A DNA stretch of 64,000 nt from CALHVX01 sp039198065 (GCA_039198065.1 JBCCTU010000002.1:310001-374000), one strand, 5' to 3'. Positions 13,570 to 22,925 are shown, counted from the first letter of the stretch. The notes: generated from the sequence alone by a model not told the origin. Translations and numbers: made by a program.

Positions 13570-15690
13570 TTAGGCCGCTTCGTCCTGGTTCTCACTGGCT
13601 TCGCGGTAGTTTCCGGTACCGCTGAAGAACGCGGCAGGATCGAGGATGAGTGCAACGCTGCCGTCGCTCATGATCGTCGCGCCGGCGATACCCTTAATGC
13701 TGCGATAGTTGTCGTCGAGACTCTTGATGACCGCCTGTTGTTGACCGAGCACGTGATCGATGACCAAACCGGTGAGCTGGCCATGGTTTTCAATGACGAC
13801 GATCAGTGCGCCTTCCCCCGTGTTCGGCAGATTGAATCGCTCCGACAGCCGGATCAGCGGCACGTAGGCGTCGCGGAATTCGAAAACTTCCGTTCCTCGG
13901 GGCAGCTTGGTACGGCGACTGTGGGAAATTTCGATGGTCTCGACGATCGACAGCAGCGGGACAACGAAGGTCTGGCCGGCAACGCTGACCAGCTGACCAT
14001 TGAGAATGGCCAGCGTCAGGGGCAGGCGGATGATGATCGTTGTGCCGGAGCCGGGCTCGGACTGGATGTCGACATGACCGCCAAGATCGATGATGTTGCG
14101 GCGGACAACGTCCATACCAACACCGCGCCCGGATACGTCTGAGACTTCCTTTGCCGTTGAGAATCCGGGGGCGAAGATCAGTTTGTTGATCTGGTCGTCC
14201 GTCAGAACATCGTCGGGCCCGACGATGCCTCGCTCTCGGGCCTTGTTGAGGACCACGTCGCGATTGATGCCACGGCCGTCATCGGAAATCTCGATGATGA
14301 CCGATCCGCTTTGGTGGTAGGCGTTTAGGCGGAGTTGACCGGTTTCCGGTTTGCCAGCATCCTGCCGCGCCTGCGGTTCTTCCAGGCCGTGATCGAGCGC
14401 GTTGCGTACCAGGTGCACGAGCGGGTCCATCATGCGCTCGAGAACGGTCTTGTCGATTTCTGTGTCGCCGCCATCGACGATCAGTTCGACTTTCTTTTCC
14501 AGTTTGCGGGACAGATCCCGGACCAGTCTTGGCAGGCGGTTGAACCCAGTGGCTAGCGGCAGCATGCGGACCCGCATAATGGATTCCTGGAGCTCCCGCG
14601 TGTTGCGGTCCAGATCCGTCAGTCGATCGCGAAGCTCGTCGGTGTCGAGCCGGCTGCCGTCGGCAGAAATTCGATTCAACATCGACTGGGTGATGACCAG
14701 CTCACCAACCAGATTGATGAGCTGATCAATCTTTTCTGTGGAGATGCGAATTGAGCTGCCTTCACCCTGCGAGCGCGCTTCGCTTGCTGCGGCTTTCTTG
14801 GCGGGTGGTTTCGCGGGTGTGGTCGCATCCTTTGCCGCCGGCGCTTCTGCAGCCGTAGCCCCCGCAGGCGTTTCGGTTGCATCAGCCGCTGGTGATTCGT
14901 CTGCCACGCTCGGTCCGGGCGCCTCCGAGGACTGGGTGACAACCGTAGGTTGCTCCGAGATCTGCGCAGCAATCTCCGTAATCACAAGCGTGCAGTCGAA
15001 TTCGATCCACTCAAAGATCTCTTCAATGGCTGCTCGGCTGCAGTCACCTTCAAGGGTCGCGGTCCAGCTCAGGTAAGCCTGTTTCGGATCGAAGCTATCC
15101 CAGGGTGGAATCGTGGCGTCGTCGATGACGACCTTAAGCGAGCCGAGCTTTTCAAGTTCCTTAAGCAGCAGCAGCGGATCGTTACCGCGCTCGAGCAATT
15201 CCGGCTTTGGTGTGAACTGAACGGTGTAGCCCGCCGGTGGAGCCGCTGGGATCGCGTCCGTGGCGTTGGAATCACCGGATGCCGAGCTATTCGTGCTCGC
15301 TCCCGGGCCCTGGAGGACGGAACTCTCCAGGCGCTCCTGCATGGCGATCCGGTCCGGGTGGTCGCTGTCGCCGCGGGCTTCCATGAGTTCGCGCACGATG
15401 TCGACGGATTCGAGCAGCAGTTCCAGATCGTTTTCGTTTACCGGCCGCTTGTCGCTGCGCATCTCGTCCAGCAGCGTTTCCATGTGGTGCGTCAGCTCGG
15501 CGAGCAGATCGAAGCCGAAGGTTGCACCGCCGCCTTTGATGGAGTGGGCTGCGCGAAACACTTCGTTCAGCAGTTCGTGATCGTCGTTCCCCTGGCCGAG
15601 CTGCAGCAGCCCCTGTTCAAGGATGTCGACGTTCTCCCTGCATTCATCAAGGAAAATGCCTTTCAGTTCGTCGAGTTCGTTGTCGTCCAT
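13570..15690 (-). CDS. cheA: CheA, chemotaxis histidine kinase
   Basis: A 706-residue kinase. P1 (Hpt) has the phosphorylated His49 in FRAAHSIKGGGATFGF. A P2-like domain spans about 155-250, followed by an Ala/Pro/Lys-rich linker, the P3 dimerisation helices (from SIRISTEKIDQLINLVGELV), the P4 ATPase with LVRNALDHGLE (N box), ISDDGRGIN and GRGVGMDVVRRNI, and a P5 CheW-like domain (GQLVSVAGQTFVVPLLSIVE). It phosphorylates CheY and CheB. It heads the minus-strand operon; the 217 bases to the divergent HDOD gene hold the shared promoter region, where I recognise no sigma-28 consensus. Confidence 0.95.
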   Translation of the reverse strand: MDDNELDELKGIFLDECRENVDILEQGLLQLGQGNDDHELLNEVFRAAHSIKGGGATFGFDLLAELTHHMETLLDEMRSDKRPVNENDLELLLESVDIVRELMEARGDSDHPDRIAMQERLESSVLQGPGASTNSSASGDSNATDAIPAAPPAGYTVQFTPKPELLERGNDPLLLLKELEKLGSLKVVIDDATIPPWDSFDPKQAYLSWTATLEGDCSRAAIEEIFEWIEFDCTLVITEIAAQISEQPTVVTQSSEAPGPSVADESPAADATETPAGATAAEAPAAKDATTPAKPPAKKAAASEARSQGEGSSIRISTEKIDQLINLVGELVITQSMLNRISADGSRLDTDELRDRLTDLDRNTRELQESIMRVRMLPLATGFNRLPRLVRDLSRKLEKKVELIVDGGDTEIDKTVLERMMDPLVHLVRNALDHGLEEPQARQDAGKPETGQLRLNAYHQSGSVIIEISDDGRGINRDVVLNKARERGIVGPDDVLTDDQINKLIFAPGFSTAKEVSDVSGRGVGMDVVRRNIIDLGGHVDIQSEPGSGTTIIIRLPLTLAILNGQLVSVAGQTFVVPLLSIVETIEISHSRRTKLPRGTEVFEFRDAYVPLIRLSERFNLPNTGEGALIVVIENHGQLTGLVIDHVLGQQQAVIKSLDDNYRSIKGIAGATIMSDGSVALILDPAAFFSGTGNYREASENQDEAA

Positions 15691-15907
15691 GGCGCTGGCT
15701 CGGGCGATTGACTTACCTGCCGGTATTTCCGGCTGTGTACTTGAAAAGACTAGTCAGCTGCGAGCACTTTGCTCTGCGGATGTCACATCCTGTGACGCGG
15801 GCAACCTGCCGATTCCGGTGCTATTACTAGAGGTAACTCCAGAGAGCCGGAAGAGCCATGTCGCGAGCCGTTGGCATCCGAACCGTTGTCGAGCTGAGGC
15901 GTACCGC

Positions 15908-16759
15908 GTGAGTGAGGTCGCTGAGGTAACGCTCGACGATATCGTCGATTACGGGAACAGCATGATGCAGATGCCGAAATCGGCATTGAAGGTGTTCCAG
16001 CTGGCACTTAATGACAGTACGACCAACGATCAGCTTGCCGCTGCGATCGAGGTTGATCCGGCCTTCACCGCGCGGTTGTTGCAGATGGTCAATAGCGCCG
16101 CCTATTCCCGCGGGACAGAGATTGTCAGCATCCGTGGTGCGGTTGGGCGCATCGGTCGTGAGCAGCTGGCCCAGCTGGCGGCGGTTTTGGCAACGGCTTC
16201 TGAGGTTCAGAAGCTCGATTGCGATCTGCTTAAATTCGGCTCGTATTGGGAGCACAGCCTTCGAGTGGCCCTGATCTGCGGTGAACTCGCAAACAAATTT
16301 CGACTCGAGAAAGACCTCGTCTTTGTCGCCGGGCTGCTCCACGACCTCGGCAAGCCGATCGAGTTTCATCGCCTCGGCGATCAGATGCTTGAGGTGCTCG
16401 AGGTATCGCTCATGGACGACGATCCTGAGCTCGTGCTGGCGGAAGACGAGGTCCTCGGTTTCAATCACAGCACCGTCGGTGCCGAGATGGCTACCCGTTG
16501 GGGGCTGCCGGCCGTCGCGATCGAGGCCATCCGTTACCACCACTTCCCGGAGCGAGCCGAAAGCTACCCAACGGAGGTGGGAGTCGTTGCGCTTGCGAAC
16601 GCGATCGAGCACATCGAGTTAGACGGCGACTTCGAAGACACGGATCATTTTCTTGATATCCGTGATCGGGTCGACGCGGCCCTGTTTCTCGAGGTTGAAG
16701 AAGCGGTACAGATTCAGACCCTGGCCCGAGCGCGCTGCACACAGATGCTCAGCAACTGA
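15908..16759 (+). CDS. HDOD-domain signalling protein
   Basis: A 283-residue protein dominated by an HDOD domain (about residues 15-215): MQMPKSALKVFQLALNDSTT, ARLLQMVNSAAYSRG and AGLLHDLGKPIEFHR are characteristic, and the HD pair survives in LLHDLGK with later HHFPERAES. HDOD proteins are output or regulatory modules in signalling and cell-cycle control; some act in chemotaxis and biofilm pathways. The GTG start at 15908 is chosen because the domain begins soon after it; the frame is open further upstream but codes unlike sequence that overlaps the cheA 5' end. It is divergent from cheA. Confidence 0.85.
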   Translation: MSEVAEVTLDDIVDYGNSMMQMPKSALKVFQLALNDSTTNDQLAAAIEVDPAFTARLLQMVNSAAYSRGTEIVSIRGAVGRIGREQLAQLAAVLATASEVQKLDCDLLKFGSYWEHSLRVALICGELANKFRLEKDLVFVAGLLHDLGKPIEFHRLGDQMLEVLEVSLMDDDPELVLAEDEVLGFNHSTVGAEMATRWGLPAVAIEAIRYHHFPERAESYPTEVGVVALANAIEHIELDGDFEDTDHFLDIRDRVDAALFLEVEEAVQIQTLARARCTQMLSN

Positions 16760-16824
16760 GCGCTACCGAAGCATTTTCGGTCCACGCCTGAGCGGCCGCG
16801 AAAGAGTTAGATGGTCTGGAAGGG

Positions 16825-17277
16825 TTAGACGGTCCGAAAGGACAGCGTACCTGTGCCGTAGGCGCCCAGATCGAGGCTCCAGTCGCCTACTTCGAAACGG
16901 TCTTCGTTGGCGGCTGGGCAGTCCTCGATCTTAACCAACTTGGTCAGCTTCAGGTGCGGCGTCGATTCGGTCATATAGACCGTCGATAGCATGTTCATGA
17001 CTTCGTAGAGGTTCGCTTCGGCGATTTCGCTCAGTCCCTCGCTACGCATGTCTTCCGCACCCCCCGGGGGAATCATGGATAAGGCGCAACCGAGACCGGC
17101 GGCAGCAGCTATGTCAGCCAGGCAAAGGCTGACCAGCTGACCCTCATCGTCTTCGAATTCTGCTGCGTAGACGAGCGATCCGGCGTCGGCAGCCGTGCTG
17201 GCTGCGCTCGAGTTCGGTGCGACCATCTCGAGAATTTTCGCCAGCGCGTCTTCCGTTGGAAGCTTAAATGTCGGCAT
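16825..17277 (-). CDS. Possible CheC/CheX-like chemotaxis protein
   Basis: A 150-residue acidic protein downstream of a cheY on the same strand, 15 bases apart. I do not recognise it firmly. The segment SEIAEANLYEVMNMLSTVY recalls the E-x-x-N helix that forms the CheY-phosphatase site in CheC, CheX and FliY, and the surrounding strand pattern (VSLCLADIAAAAGLGCALSM and a second half of similar length) would suit half of that pseudo-symmetric fold. The CheY next door fits such a role. Without a structural comparison this remains a guess; it may instead be an unrelated small regulatory protein. Confidence 0.4.
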   Translation of the reverse strand: MPTFKLPTEDALAKILEMVAPNSSAASTAADAGSLVYAAEFEDDEGQLVSLCLADIAAAAGLGCALSMIPPGGAEDMRSEGLSEIAEANLYEVMNMLSTVYMTESTPHLKLTKLVKIEDCPAANEDRFEVGDWSLDLGAYGTGTLSFRTV

Positions 17278-17292
17278 CGATGCAGTCCTCGC

Positions 17293-17655
17293 TTAGGAAA
17301 GATGCGGTGTGAGGGTCTTCTCGAACACTTCTGGTGTAAACGGCTTTGCGATCAGAAACTGCGCACCGCTCTCCTTGGCCTGGGCCCGCATTTCACCGGT
17401 GCTTTCCGTTGTGATAAAGCCGAACTTGACGCCGTTCTTTTCTTCGCGAAGCTTCTTCAATAGGTCGATACCGTTCATGTTCGGCATGTTCCAGTCACAT
17501 AGAACCAGGTCGGGCTCGATTTTGTAGATCTCGTCGAATGCCTGTTGGCCGTCGGCGGCTTCGGCGATATCAAGGCCGTTGAAACCGGCTTGTTTCAGCG
17601 TTCTCTTGACGATGGCGCGCATGGCCGTGCTGTCGTCGACGATCAGAACTTTCAT
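17293..17655 (-). CDS. cheY: CheY-type response regulator
   Basis: A 120-residue single receiver domain. It has DD at residues 7-8, phospho-acceptor Asp54 in LVLCDWNMPNMNG, the switch Thr in FITTEST and the conserved Lys in LIAKPF. The CDWNMPNMNG motif is that of motor-binding chemotaxis CheY proteins. It has a 150-residue partner gene downstream and is divergent from a second CheY-like gene 209 bases away, so the region between them must hold two promoters; a TATACT at 17773-17778 could serve the plus-strand gene. Confidence 0.9.
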   Translation of the reverse strand: MKVLIVDDSTAMRAIVKRTLKQAGFNGLDIAEAADGQQAFDEIYKIEPDLVLCDWNMPNMNGIDLLKKLREEKNGVKFGFITTESTGEMRAQAKESGAQFLIAKPFTPEVFEKTLTPHLS

Positions 17656-17864
17656 GGTTGGGCTCCGGAAGAAGGTGCTACAGATTGAATATAGACGGCG
17701 CCAGAAAAGCTGCTGCTCGCGGTACGGGCAAGTTTGATCTGCATCACAGGCGGGCGATATTTTCGGGCTATCTATACTCTAAGGCACTAGCTTGAAATCG
17801 CAGGATGTCCCGGTACGGGGTCTACGCGTAGCGTTGAAAACGGCACGGCTAAACGGTTCACGAC

Positions 17865-18230
17865 ATGGCAAAAATTCTGGCGGTAGACGACTCTCCGGCA
17901 ATCCGGCTCATGGTCTCTTCGGTGCTAAAAAAGGCGGGCCATGAGGTCACCAGCGCCGAAGACGGGGTGGAGGCCTCGCGAGTCGCGGACGGCGACGCCT
18001 TCGAACTCGTGATTACCGACGTTCACATGCCCAACATGAACGGCATCGAACTCATTCAGTGTCTGCGGGGTAAGTCGGCCTATCGCCACACTCCCTTGCT
18101 CGTGCTGACGACCGAATCGAGTCAGGAGATGAAGCAACGCGGGCGCGCTGCGGGTGCAACCGGGTGGATCGTCAAACCCTTCGATCCCGCTTCGCTCGTC
18201 AACGCCGTTTCCCGCGTCCTGGGTGCGTGA
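17865..18230 (+). CDS. Second CheY-like response regulator
   Basis: A 121-residue receiver domain with DD at 8-9, phospho-acceptor Asp52 in LVITDVHMPNMNG, the switch Thr in LVLTTESS and Lys in WIVKPFDP. This type (LTTESSQEMKQRGRAAGATG) is common next to cheA operons and may be a phosphate sink or serve a different CheA output. It is followed at 56 bases by a small helical protein that could be its phosphatase. Confidence 0.9.
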   Translation: MAKILAVDDSPAIRLMVSSVLKKAGHEVTSAEDGVEASRVADGDAFELVITDVHMPNMNGIELIQCLRGKSAYRHTPLLVLTTESSQEMKQRGRAAGATGWIVKPFDPASLVNAVSRVLGA

Positions 18231-18285
18231 GTTGACAGGGTCACGCGGCGTGCCGCTGTGGCCGAGTGCCTGACAGGACTACGAC

Positions 18286-18657
18286 GTGCCGTTACCAGAG
18301 CAACTGCTACCTCAATTGCTTCGCGCCCACCGCGCGCTCCTTCATGACGCGAGTACGGAAATGCAGGTAGCGTTCGATTCTGTCAGCACGTTGCTCAGCA
18401 CGCTGCTGGAACAGGGCGCTGCCGGGCTGACGGAAGCCGATGTGCTCGACGCGGTGGTCAAGTTGCAGTCCGTCGATGCTGTGGGCCAGCGGCTTGAGCA
18501 TGTGCGCCAAGGGTTGGAACTGATCGAGCCCGTGTTGCTCGATGACGCTGGGACTGGTGCTGGTGCGGTCGCTGCCGACGGGCTTCGGGACTCCACCGTC
18601 GGGCTGTTCACCATTGAGAGCGAACGGCGCCGGTTCGCTGAATACGTTGATTCCTAG
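18286..18657 (+). CDS. Small helical protein, possibly CheZ-like
   Basis: A 123-residue, mostly helical protein. Residues 58-80 (VKLQSVDAVGQRLEHVRQGL) recall the LQFQD-x-x-GQ helix of CheZ and related chemotaxis proteins that dephosphorylate CheY, and the ending LFTIESERRRF recalls a YTMESER motif of a family found near chemotaxis genes. The catalytic Gln-Asp arrangement is only partly kept: Q61 and D64 are present. Position after a CheY gene supports the idea. It is too short for full CheZ. Confidence 0.5.
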   Translation: MPLPEQLLPQLLRAHRALLHDASTEMQVAFDSVSTLLSTLLEQGAAGLTEADVLDAVVKLQSVDAVGQRLEHVRQGLELIEPVLLDDAGTGAGAVAADGLRDSTVGLFTIESERRRFAEYVDS

Positions 18658-18745
18658 TGTCCAACGATTGTTGTAGCTCGGGTGCGATTGCAACGAGATC
18701 GGTGCGGGACTACCGTTGACGACTCAGCATCACGAGTTCTCGTCC

Positions 18746-19321
18746 ATGACCCTTACATCGATTCTTAGCTTGATTCGTACATTGACGCGTGCCTTGGTTT
18801 TTAGCTCGACTCGCTCGCTAGCTAGCGACTTCGCCCGGCTCGTCCCTGTGTTTCTAGTCTTTCTTTCTTCCTACGCCCAGGCTGCGGGGCCGTCGGTGGC
18901 GGTGGTATCCAACGTGCCGTTTTCAGAACCTGGGCGGGTGGCAGCGAACGTCCGAACGGAGTGCACGGAGCTCGGGACGAAGCTGTCCAAGTTTCTAGTC
19001 CAGTTTTCCAAAAAGAAGCTGGTGACAATCGAGCAAGTGAATGCCATTGATCTCGCGGCGTCAGGCTACACGCTAGACCTTAAGATCGATGATGCGGTCA
19101 GCATGGGGAATGCCTTTCAGGGGCACGCCAAATTCATGCAGGCGACCGGCGTGCTGTATCGCGACGGAAAGGAAGTAGCGCGGACCACGTTCACCCGCAA
19201 TTCTATGGGGGGAGCGTTTGCAGCCTATAAGGGCTCCTGTTCCGTGCTTGGCCGAAACTCTAAGGCGCTTGGCAAAGACTTTGCCCAGTGGCTGTCCGTT
19301 CAGGTTAGCGCGTACGAGTAA
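18746..19321 (+). CDS. Small secreted protein of unknown function
   Basis: A 191-residue protein (201 if the TTG at 18716 is used). An N-terminal hydrophobic segment FARLVPVFLVFLSSYAQA is a likely signal peptide ending at AQA-A, which would give an exported protein of about 150 residues. The mature part starts SVAVVSNVPFSEP and contains two lone cysteines (VRTECTELGTK and KGSCSVLG) that could form a disulfide. The C-terminal segment KALGKDFAQWLSVQV looks helical. The pattern resembles small periplasmic or outer-membrane-associated proteins of the DUF4410 kind, but no family is certain. It stands alone, tail-to-tail with the acylase gene, 13 bases apart. Confidence 0.65.
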   Translation: MTLTSILSLIRTLTRALVFSSTRSLASDFARLVPVFLVFLSSYAQAAGPSVAVVSNVPFSEPGRVAANVRTECTELGTKLSKFLVQFSKKKLVTIEQVNAIDLAASGYTLDLKIDDAVSMGNAFQGHAKFMQATGVLYRDGKEVARTTFTRNSMGGAFAAYKGSCSVLGRNSKALGKDFAQWLSVQVSAYE

Positions 19322-19334
19322 CGTACGAGTATCG

Positions 19335-21551
19335 CTAACGTGGCGCGTTGCTGAGCCACCGATCCACGGTGGCCTCTTCGAGCAGTGCGTCGAGCGTGAT
19401 CGGCGGCCGTTTGAACTGCTCGGCCGCAAAGAGCGGCGCCTGGTCAGCGTAGTGGGGCGAGGCGTTGTCGTGGGTCGCCGAACCGAATTGATGGATCGTG
19501 TCTATGGTTAGGGTGCCCTCTGGATCCCAGTCCGCGAACAAGACATAGCAGTCTCCGGCGACGGCCGTGAGTGGGCCGCGGCGTGGGTTGTCCAGAGAGT
19601 ATACGGCTCGAAGCGTGTCGGGGCCGCCGTTCAGCGGCAAGTCGACGTCCCCTCGGCGTAACCGCATGAATTCGCCCCAGCTCGGATCGATGCGGCCGAA
19701 GCCGACCCGCAGGTCTCTGATCGCTTGCTGCAGCGCGGCGCGCGGCGGCAAGTGATCCTCGCTTGGCTCAACGAGCCGCAGGCGACCGGCGAGCTGTGCA
19801 GCCCGGACAGCGAGGGCCGCACTGCGGTTGTCCTGCGTTGTGCTGCCGTCCCAGGCCGCCAGCAGCGCCAACGCCATGCGCTCCTCGAGCGTGGTCGGCG
19901 GTGCCGCGTCGCGTAACAGTTCGGCTACGAATCGACGCGGCAGAGACTCTTCGGCGTAGCGTGTGTCCCACTTGTACGCCACAAACTCTTCTGCCGTGAT
20001 CGATGAATCGGTGCCATAGAGCTCCTGCAACCGCAGGCCGCGGTTGGTCTGCCGATCGGGGATCCCCCAGGAGGCGTCGAACGCCTCGCGTACCGGGCTG
20101 TCCTCGCGGGCCGATGCGTCGAAGGGTCGGTTGTTGGCATTGATCACGTAGCCGCTTGCTGGGCCCCGCACCTGAGGCAGGTCCGCAAATGGCCTGAGGC
20201 CGTGCCACAGCCGATCGGAGCGGGAGCCGTCGGCGATCTGGGCCCAATCCTGATCGTTCGTGCGCACCGGAGCCGCGGCGTTATAGACGTAGGCGATGTC
20301 GCCCTGGGCATCGGCCGCCACGAGATTGAAGCTCGGGATCGCCTGCATCGCCATGGCTTCGAGCCACTCTGTCAGGTTGGCCGCGCGGTTCATGCGGTAC
20401 CACTGCTCGACAGCTCGCAATTCGCCATCACCGGCAAACGCGACGGCATAAACGCCGTTGGATGTAACGAAGGCTGGACCATGAACCGAGCGCAGCGCCG
20501 TGCGTGACTCAGGCCAGCTCAGCTGGCCGACCAGCTTGACCCGAAACTGCACCGGGACGCGTTCAAAGGGGAGCCACTCGCCATCGAGTTGGTAGCGTGT
20601 TGGATTCTCCGGGTCGTCGACATCCAGGCGATAAATATCGGCGAGATCCGGGTGGTTGACGGTCATGGCCCAGCCGAGCGCCGGACCGGCGCCGTGCAGA
20701 ACGACGGGCGTGCCCGGGAACAGTCCACCGATCATGTCCCAACCGGCGTCGGACTTAACCCGTGCTTCGTACCAGGCGGCGGGGCCAGTGAAAGGTTGGT
20801 GGGAATTGACCATGAGGCGCGTGTGCCCGTCAGCACTACGCACCGGTGCGACCGCCATTGCGTTGGAACCGATCTCCAGCTGTGGCTCGGCTCCGAGGAC
20901 CTGGTTGCGAGCTGCCGTGTCTTTGCGTGCCTGGTCGTCGACGCGGCCTTCGAAGAGCACCTTAAGCTCGCGATCAAGGCCGTAAAAAAACGGCGCCCGA
21001 AGCACGAACCCAGCGACGATGTCCGCGCCCTGCACGGGTGTGAGGTCGCGGGGGCAGCGATTGGCGTGATCGTGGCAGAAGGCGTTGAGCCCTGCCGCGT
21101 AGCCGTCGAGAACGGCGCGGGTAGCCGGAGTCAGGGCGGACTCATAGTTGGCATCCAGGGCCGTCCAAATACCCAGCGCATCAACCAGGTAGTCGGTTAC
21201 GACGCCGGCCGTGCCGATGTGCACAGCCAACTCACCGCGGGACATGCGAGTCGAAAGCAATATGTTTTCGAGATCGTCCTCGGCGTGGGCATAGGCCAGG
21301 CCGAAGGCAACGTCGGCGTCGCGCTTTCCATAAAGGTGCGGCACACCGTAACGGTCGCGCAGCAGTCGCACTCGATAATTCCCGCCCGTTGCGTCGGGTT
21401 TGGGTGAGGCAACCTGACCGGCGACCGGTGTCTTTAGAAACGCGAGCGCCGCACACAGGCTGATGATGGCACCCAACTTTAGGATTCGTGGGCCGGTGAG
21501 TCGCAGGCCGAACGCCGGATGTGCAGAACTGTGATCTGGGTTGTCGCGCAT
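19335..21551 (-). CDS. Penicillin-acylase family N-terminal-nucleophile hydrolase
   Basis: A 738-residue exported precursor. An N-terminal hydrophobic segment (about 24-40) is the signal or anchor. The autocleavage site is QLEIGSNAMAV, with Ser229 as new N-terminal nucleophile, as in penicillin acylases and the quorum-quenching acylases PvdQ and QuiP. VNSHQPFTGPAAWYEARV and VLHGAGPALGWAMTVNHPD are further family motifs, and INANNRPFD holds the oxyanion-region Asn. It would hydrolyse an amide, possibly an acyl-homoserine lactone, a siderophore precursor or another N-acyl compound, in the periplasm. The substrate cannot be told from sequence. Confidence 0.88.
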   Translation of the reverse strand: MRDNPDHSSAHPAFGLRLTGPRILKLGAIISLCAALAFLKTPVAGQVASPKPDATGGNYRVRLLRDRYGVPHLYGKRDADVAFGLAYAHAEDDLENILLSTRMSRGELAVHIGTAGVVTDYLVDALGIWTALDANYESALTPATRAVLDGYAAGLNAFCHDHANRCPRDLTPVQGADIVAGFVLRAPFFYGLDRELKVLFEGRVDDQARKDTAARNQVLGAEPQLEIGSNAMAVAPVRSADGHTRLMVNSHQPFTGPAAWYEARVKSDAGWDMIGGLFPGTPVVLHGAGPALGWAMTVNHPDLADIYRLDVDDPENPTRYQLDGEWLPFERVPVQFRVKLVGQLSWPESRTALRSVHGPAFVTSNGVYAVAFAGDGELRAVEQWYRMNRAANLTEWLEAMAMQAIPSFNLVAADAQGDIAYVYNAAAPVRTNDQDWAQIADGSRSDRLWHGLRPFADLPQVRGPASGYVINANNRPFDASAREDSPVREAFDASWGIPDRQTNRGLRLQELYGTDSSITAEEFVAYKWDTRYAEESLPRRFVAELLRDAAPPTTLEERMALALLAAWDGSTTQDNRSAALAVRAAQLAGRLRLVEPSEDHLPPRAALQQAIRDLRVGFGRIDPSWGEFMRLRRGDVDLPLNGGPDTLRAVYSLDNPRRGPLTAVAGDCYVLFADWDPEGTLTIDTIHQFGSATHDNASPHYADQAPLFAAEQFKRPPITLDALLEEATVDRWLSNAPR

Positions 21552-22007
21552 GCCCGTTCACCTTGTGATCTAGGCCCGCATTAGATGCCGATTTCGTTTC
21601 AGTTTGTTACCCCTGCCGAGGGTGGATTGTCCTACATCAGTCTAAATACCTGATTTATCAACTAAAATTAGTGCTACAAACTGCTTCAGGGTTCTACGGT
21701 TTTCCCTCCATTTTTCCTTCATTCTGATTCAGCGTTGGGGTATAGTGCTGCGCTAACTGATTGATCTCCCAGCTGTCCAATGCGACCACGTCTTTTCCGG
21801 CGCCGCGATTCAGGTGAGAGTCAGTTGAAAAATGGAAACTTCATGGAGTTTTCACGACCGATCGCAGCAGGCTGAACCACGGTTCAGGTCACTCGGGTTT
21901 CGGACGAAATCCATTGCGAGTGGCTTGCGCAGATCAGGACGATCGAGAACAGGAACGACCGAATTAAATCAGCGCAGGTAGACCACTGCGCCGTAGAAGA
22001 GCCAGCC
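21552..22007. other. 456-base intergenic region upstream of lpxC
   Basis: It separates two divergent genes and is AT-richer than its surroundings between 21600 and 21740. TATAGT at 21740-21745 is a possible -10 element for lpxC with only a weak -35. An imperfect 29-base palindrome is listed separately. I see no coding frame that looks real. Confidence 0.5.
21826..21854. promoter_or_regulatory. Imperfect palindrome in the lpxC leader
   Basis: The arms TGAAAA (21826-21831) and TTTTCA (21849-21854) flank a core AACTTCATGGAGTT that is itself palindromic at its ends. It could be a regulator site or an mRNA hairpin in a long lpxC leader; there is no direct support beyond symmetry. Confidence 0.3.
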
Positions 22008-22925
22008 ATGTACGAATTCTCATCACGACAGACCACGATTCGAAAGTCCGTTCACGCGATCGGCATCGGTGTGCACTCGGGTGCAAAGGTACGACTGTCC
22101 ATGCGGCCGGCGGAGCCAAACAGCGGTATACGGTTCGTGCGCTCTGACCTTGGCTTTGCCCAGGTGCTTGCGTCGGCCGAGCTGGTATCTGACACAACGC
22201 TGTCGACGTCGGTTGCGGCCGATGGCGTTCAGATCGCTACGGTAGAGCACCTAATGTCTGCACTTTGGGGTCTCGGGATCGATAACCTGATTGTTGAGCT
22301 GTCGTCAGAAGAAGTGCCGATCATGGACGGCAGTGCCGGTCCGTTCATCGATCTGCTCAACACCGTGGGCGTGGTAGAGCAAAACGCGCCGCGTGAGTAC
22401 ATTCGGATTACGCGGCCGCTCGTTGTCTCCCAGGGTCAGGCCACTGCAACGCTGAAGCCCTTCGACGGCTTTCGGGCGTCGTATCGTTTCGTCGCTGACC
22501 ACCCGGTGTTCAATCGGTACCCGAAGCGCGCGACGCTCGATTTCTCTCACATCTCCTACAGCAGTGAGGTGAGTAAGGCGCGTTCGTTTGGTCGTATCGA
22601 CGAACTAGAGCAAGCGCAGGCGATCAACCGATGTCTGGGTTCCAGTCTCGAGAACGCGGTTGGCGTCGACGATGAGCAAGTCCTTAACCCGGAAGGTCTT
22701 CGGTACCAGGACGAGTTCGTCAAGCATAAGCTGCTCGATGCCATCGGCGATCTGTACCTGCTCGGGCGACCCATCCTTGGCGAGTTCGACGGCTACATGT
22801 CTGGGCATGCGTTGAACAACAAGCTCGCGCGTGCCCTGATCCGCTGCACCGACGCCTGGGAAATCGTAACGCCGAATGCGGCAGCGACCCGACCGGCGGC
22901 CGTAGCTCCGCATCCGATTGCCTGA
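22008..22925 (+). CDS. lpxC: LpxC, UDP-3-O-acyl-N-acetylglucosamine deacetylase
   Basis: A 305-residue zinc enzyme that carries out the committed step of lipid A synthesis in the cytoplasm. The zinc ligands are kept: His81 in VEHLMSAL, and His240 and Asp244 in KHKLLDAIGD. His267 in SGHALNN is the catalytic acid. Length matches E. coli LpxC (305). Several otherwise conserved places differ, for example RSFGRIDEL for RTFG-x-x-D and LGSSLENAVGVDD for LGGS-x-x-xAIVVDD. It lies outside the usual cell-division cluster (no ftsZ upstream), so it may be a relocated or second copy. Confidence 0.92.
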   Translation: MYEFSSRQTTIRKSVHAIGIGVHSGAKVRLSMRPAEPNSGIRFVRSDLGFAQVLASAELVSDTTLSTSVAADGVQIATVEHLMSALWGLGIDNLIVELSSEEVPIMDGSAGPFIDLLNTVGVVEQNAPREYIRITRPLVVSQGQATATLKPFDGFRASYRFVADHPVFNRYPKRATLDFSHISYSSEVSKARSFGRIDELEQAQAINRCLGSSLENAVGVDDEQVLNPEGLRYQDEFVKHKLLDAIGDLYLLGRPILGEFDGYMSGHALNNKLARALIRCTDAWEIVTPNAAATRPAAVAPHPIA

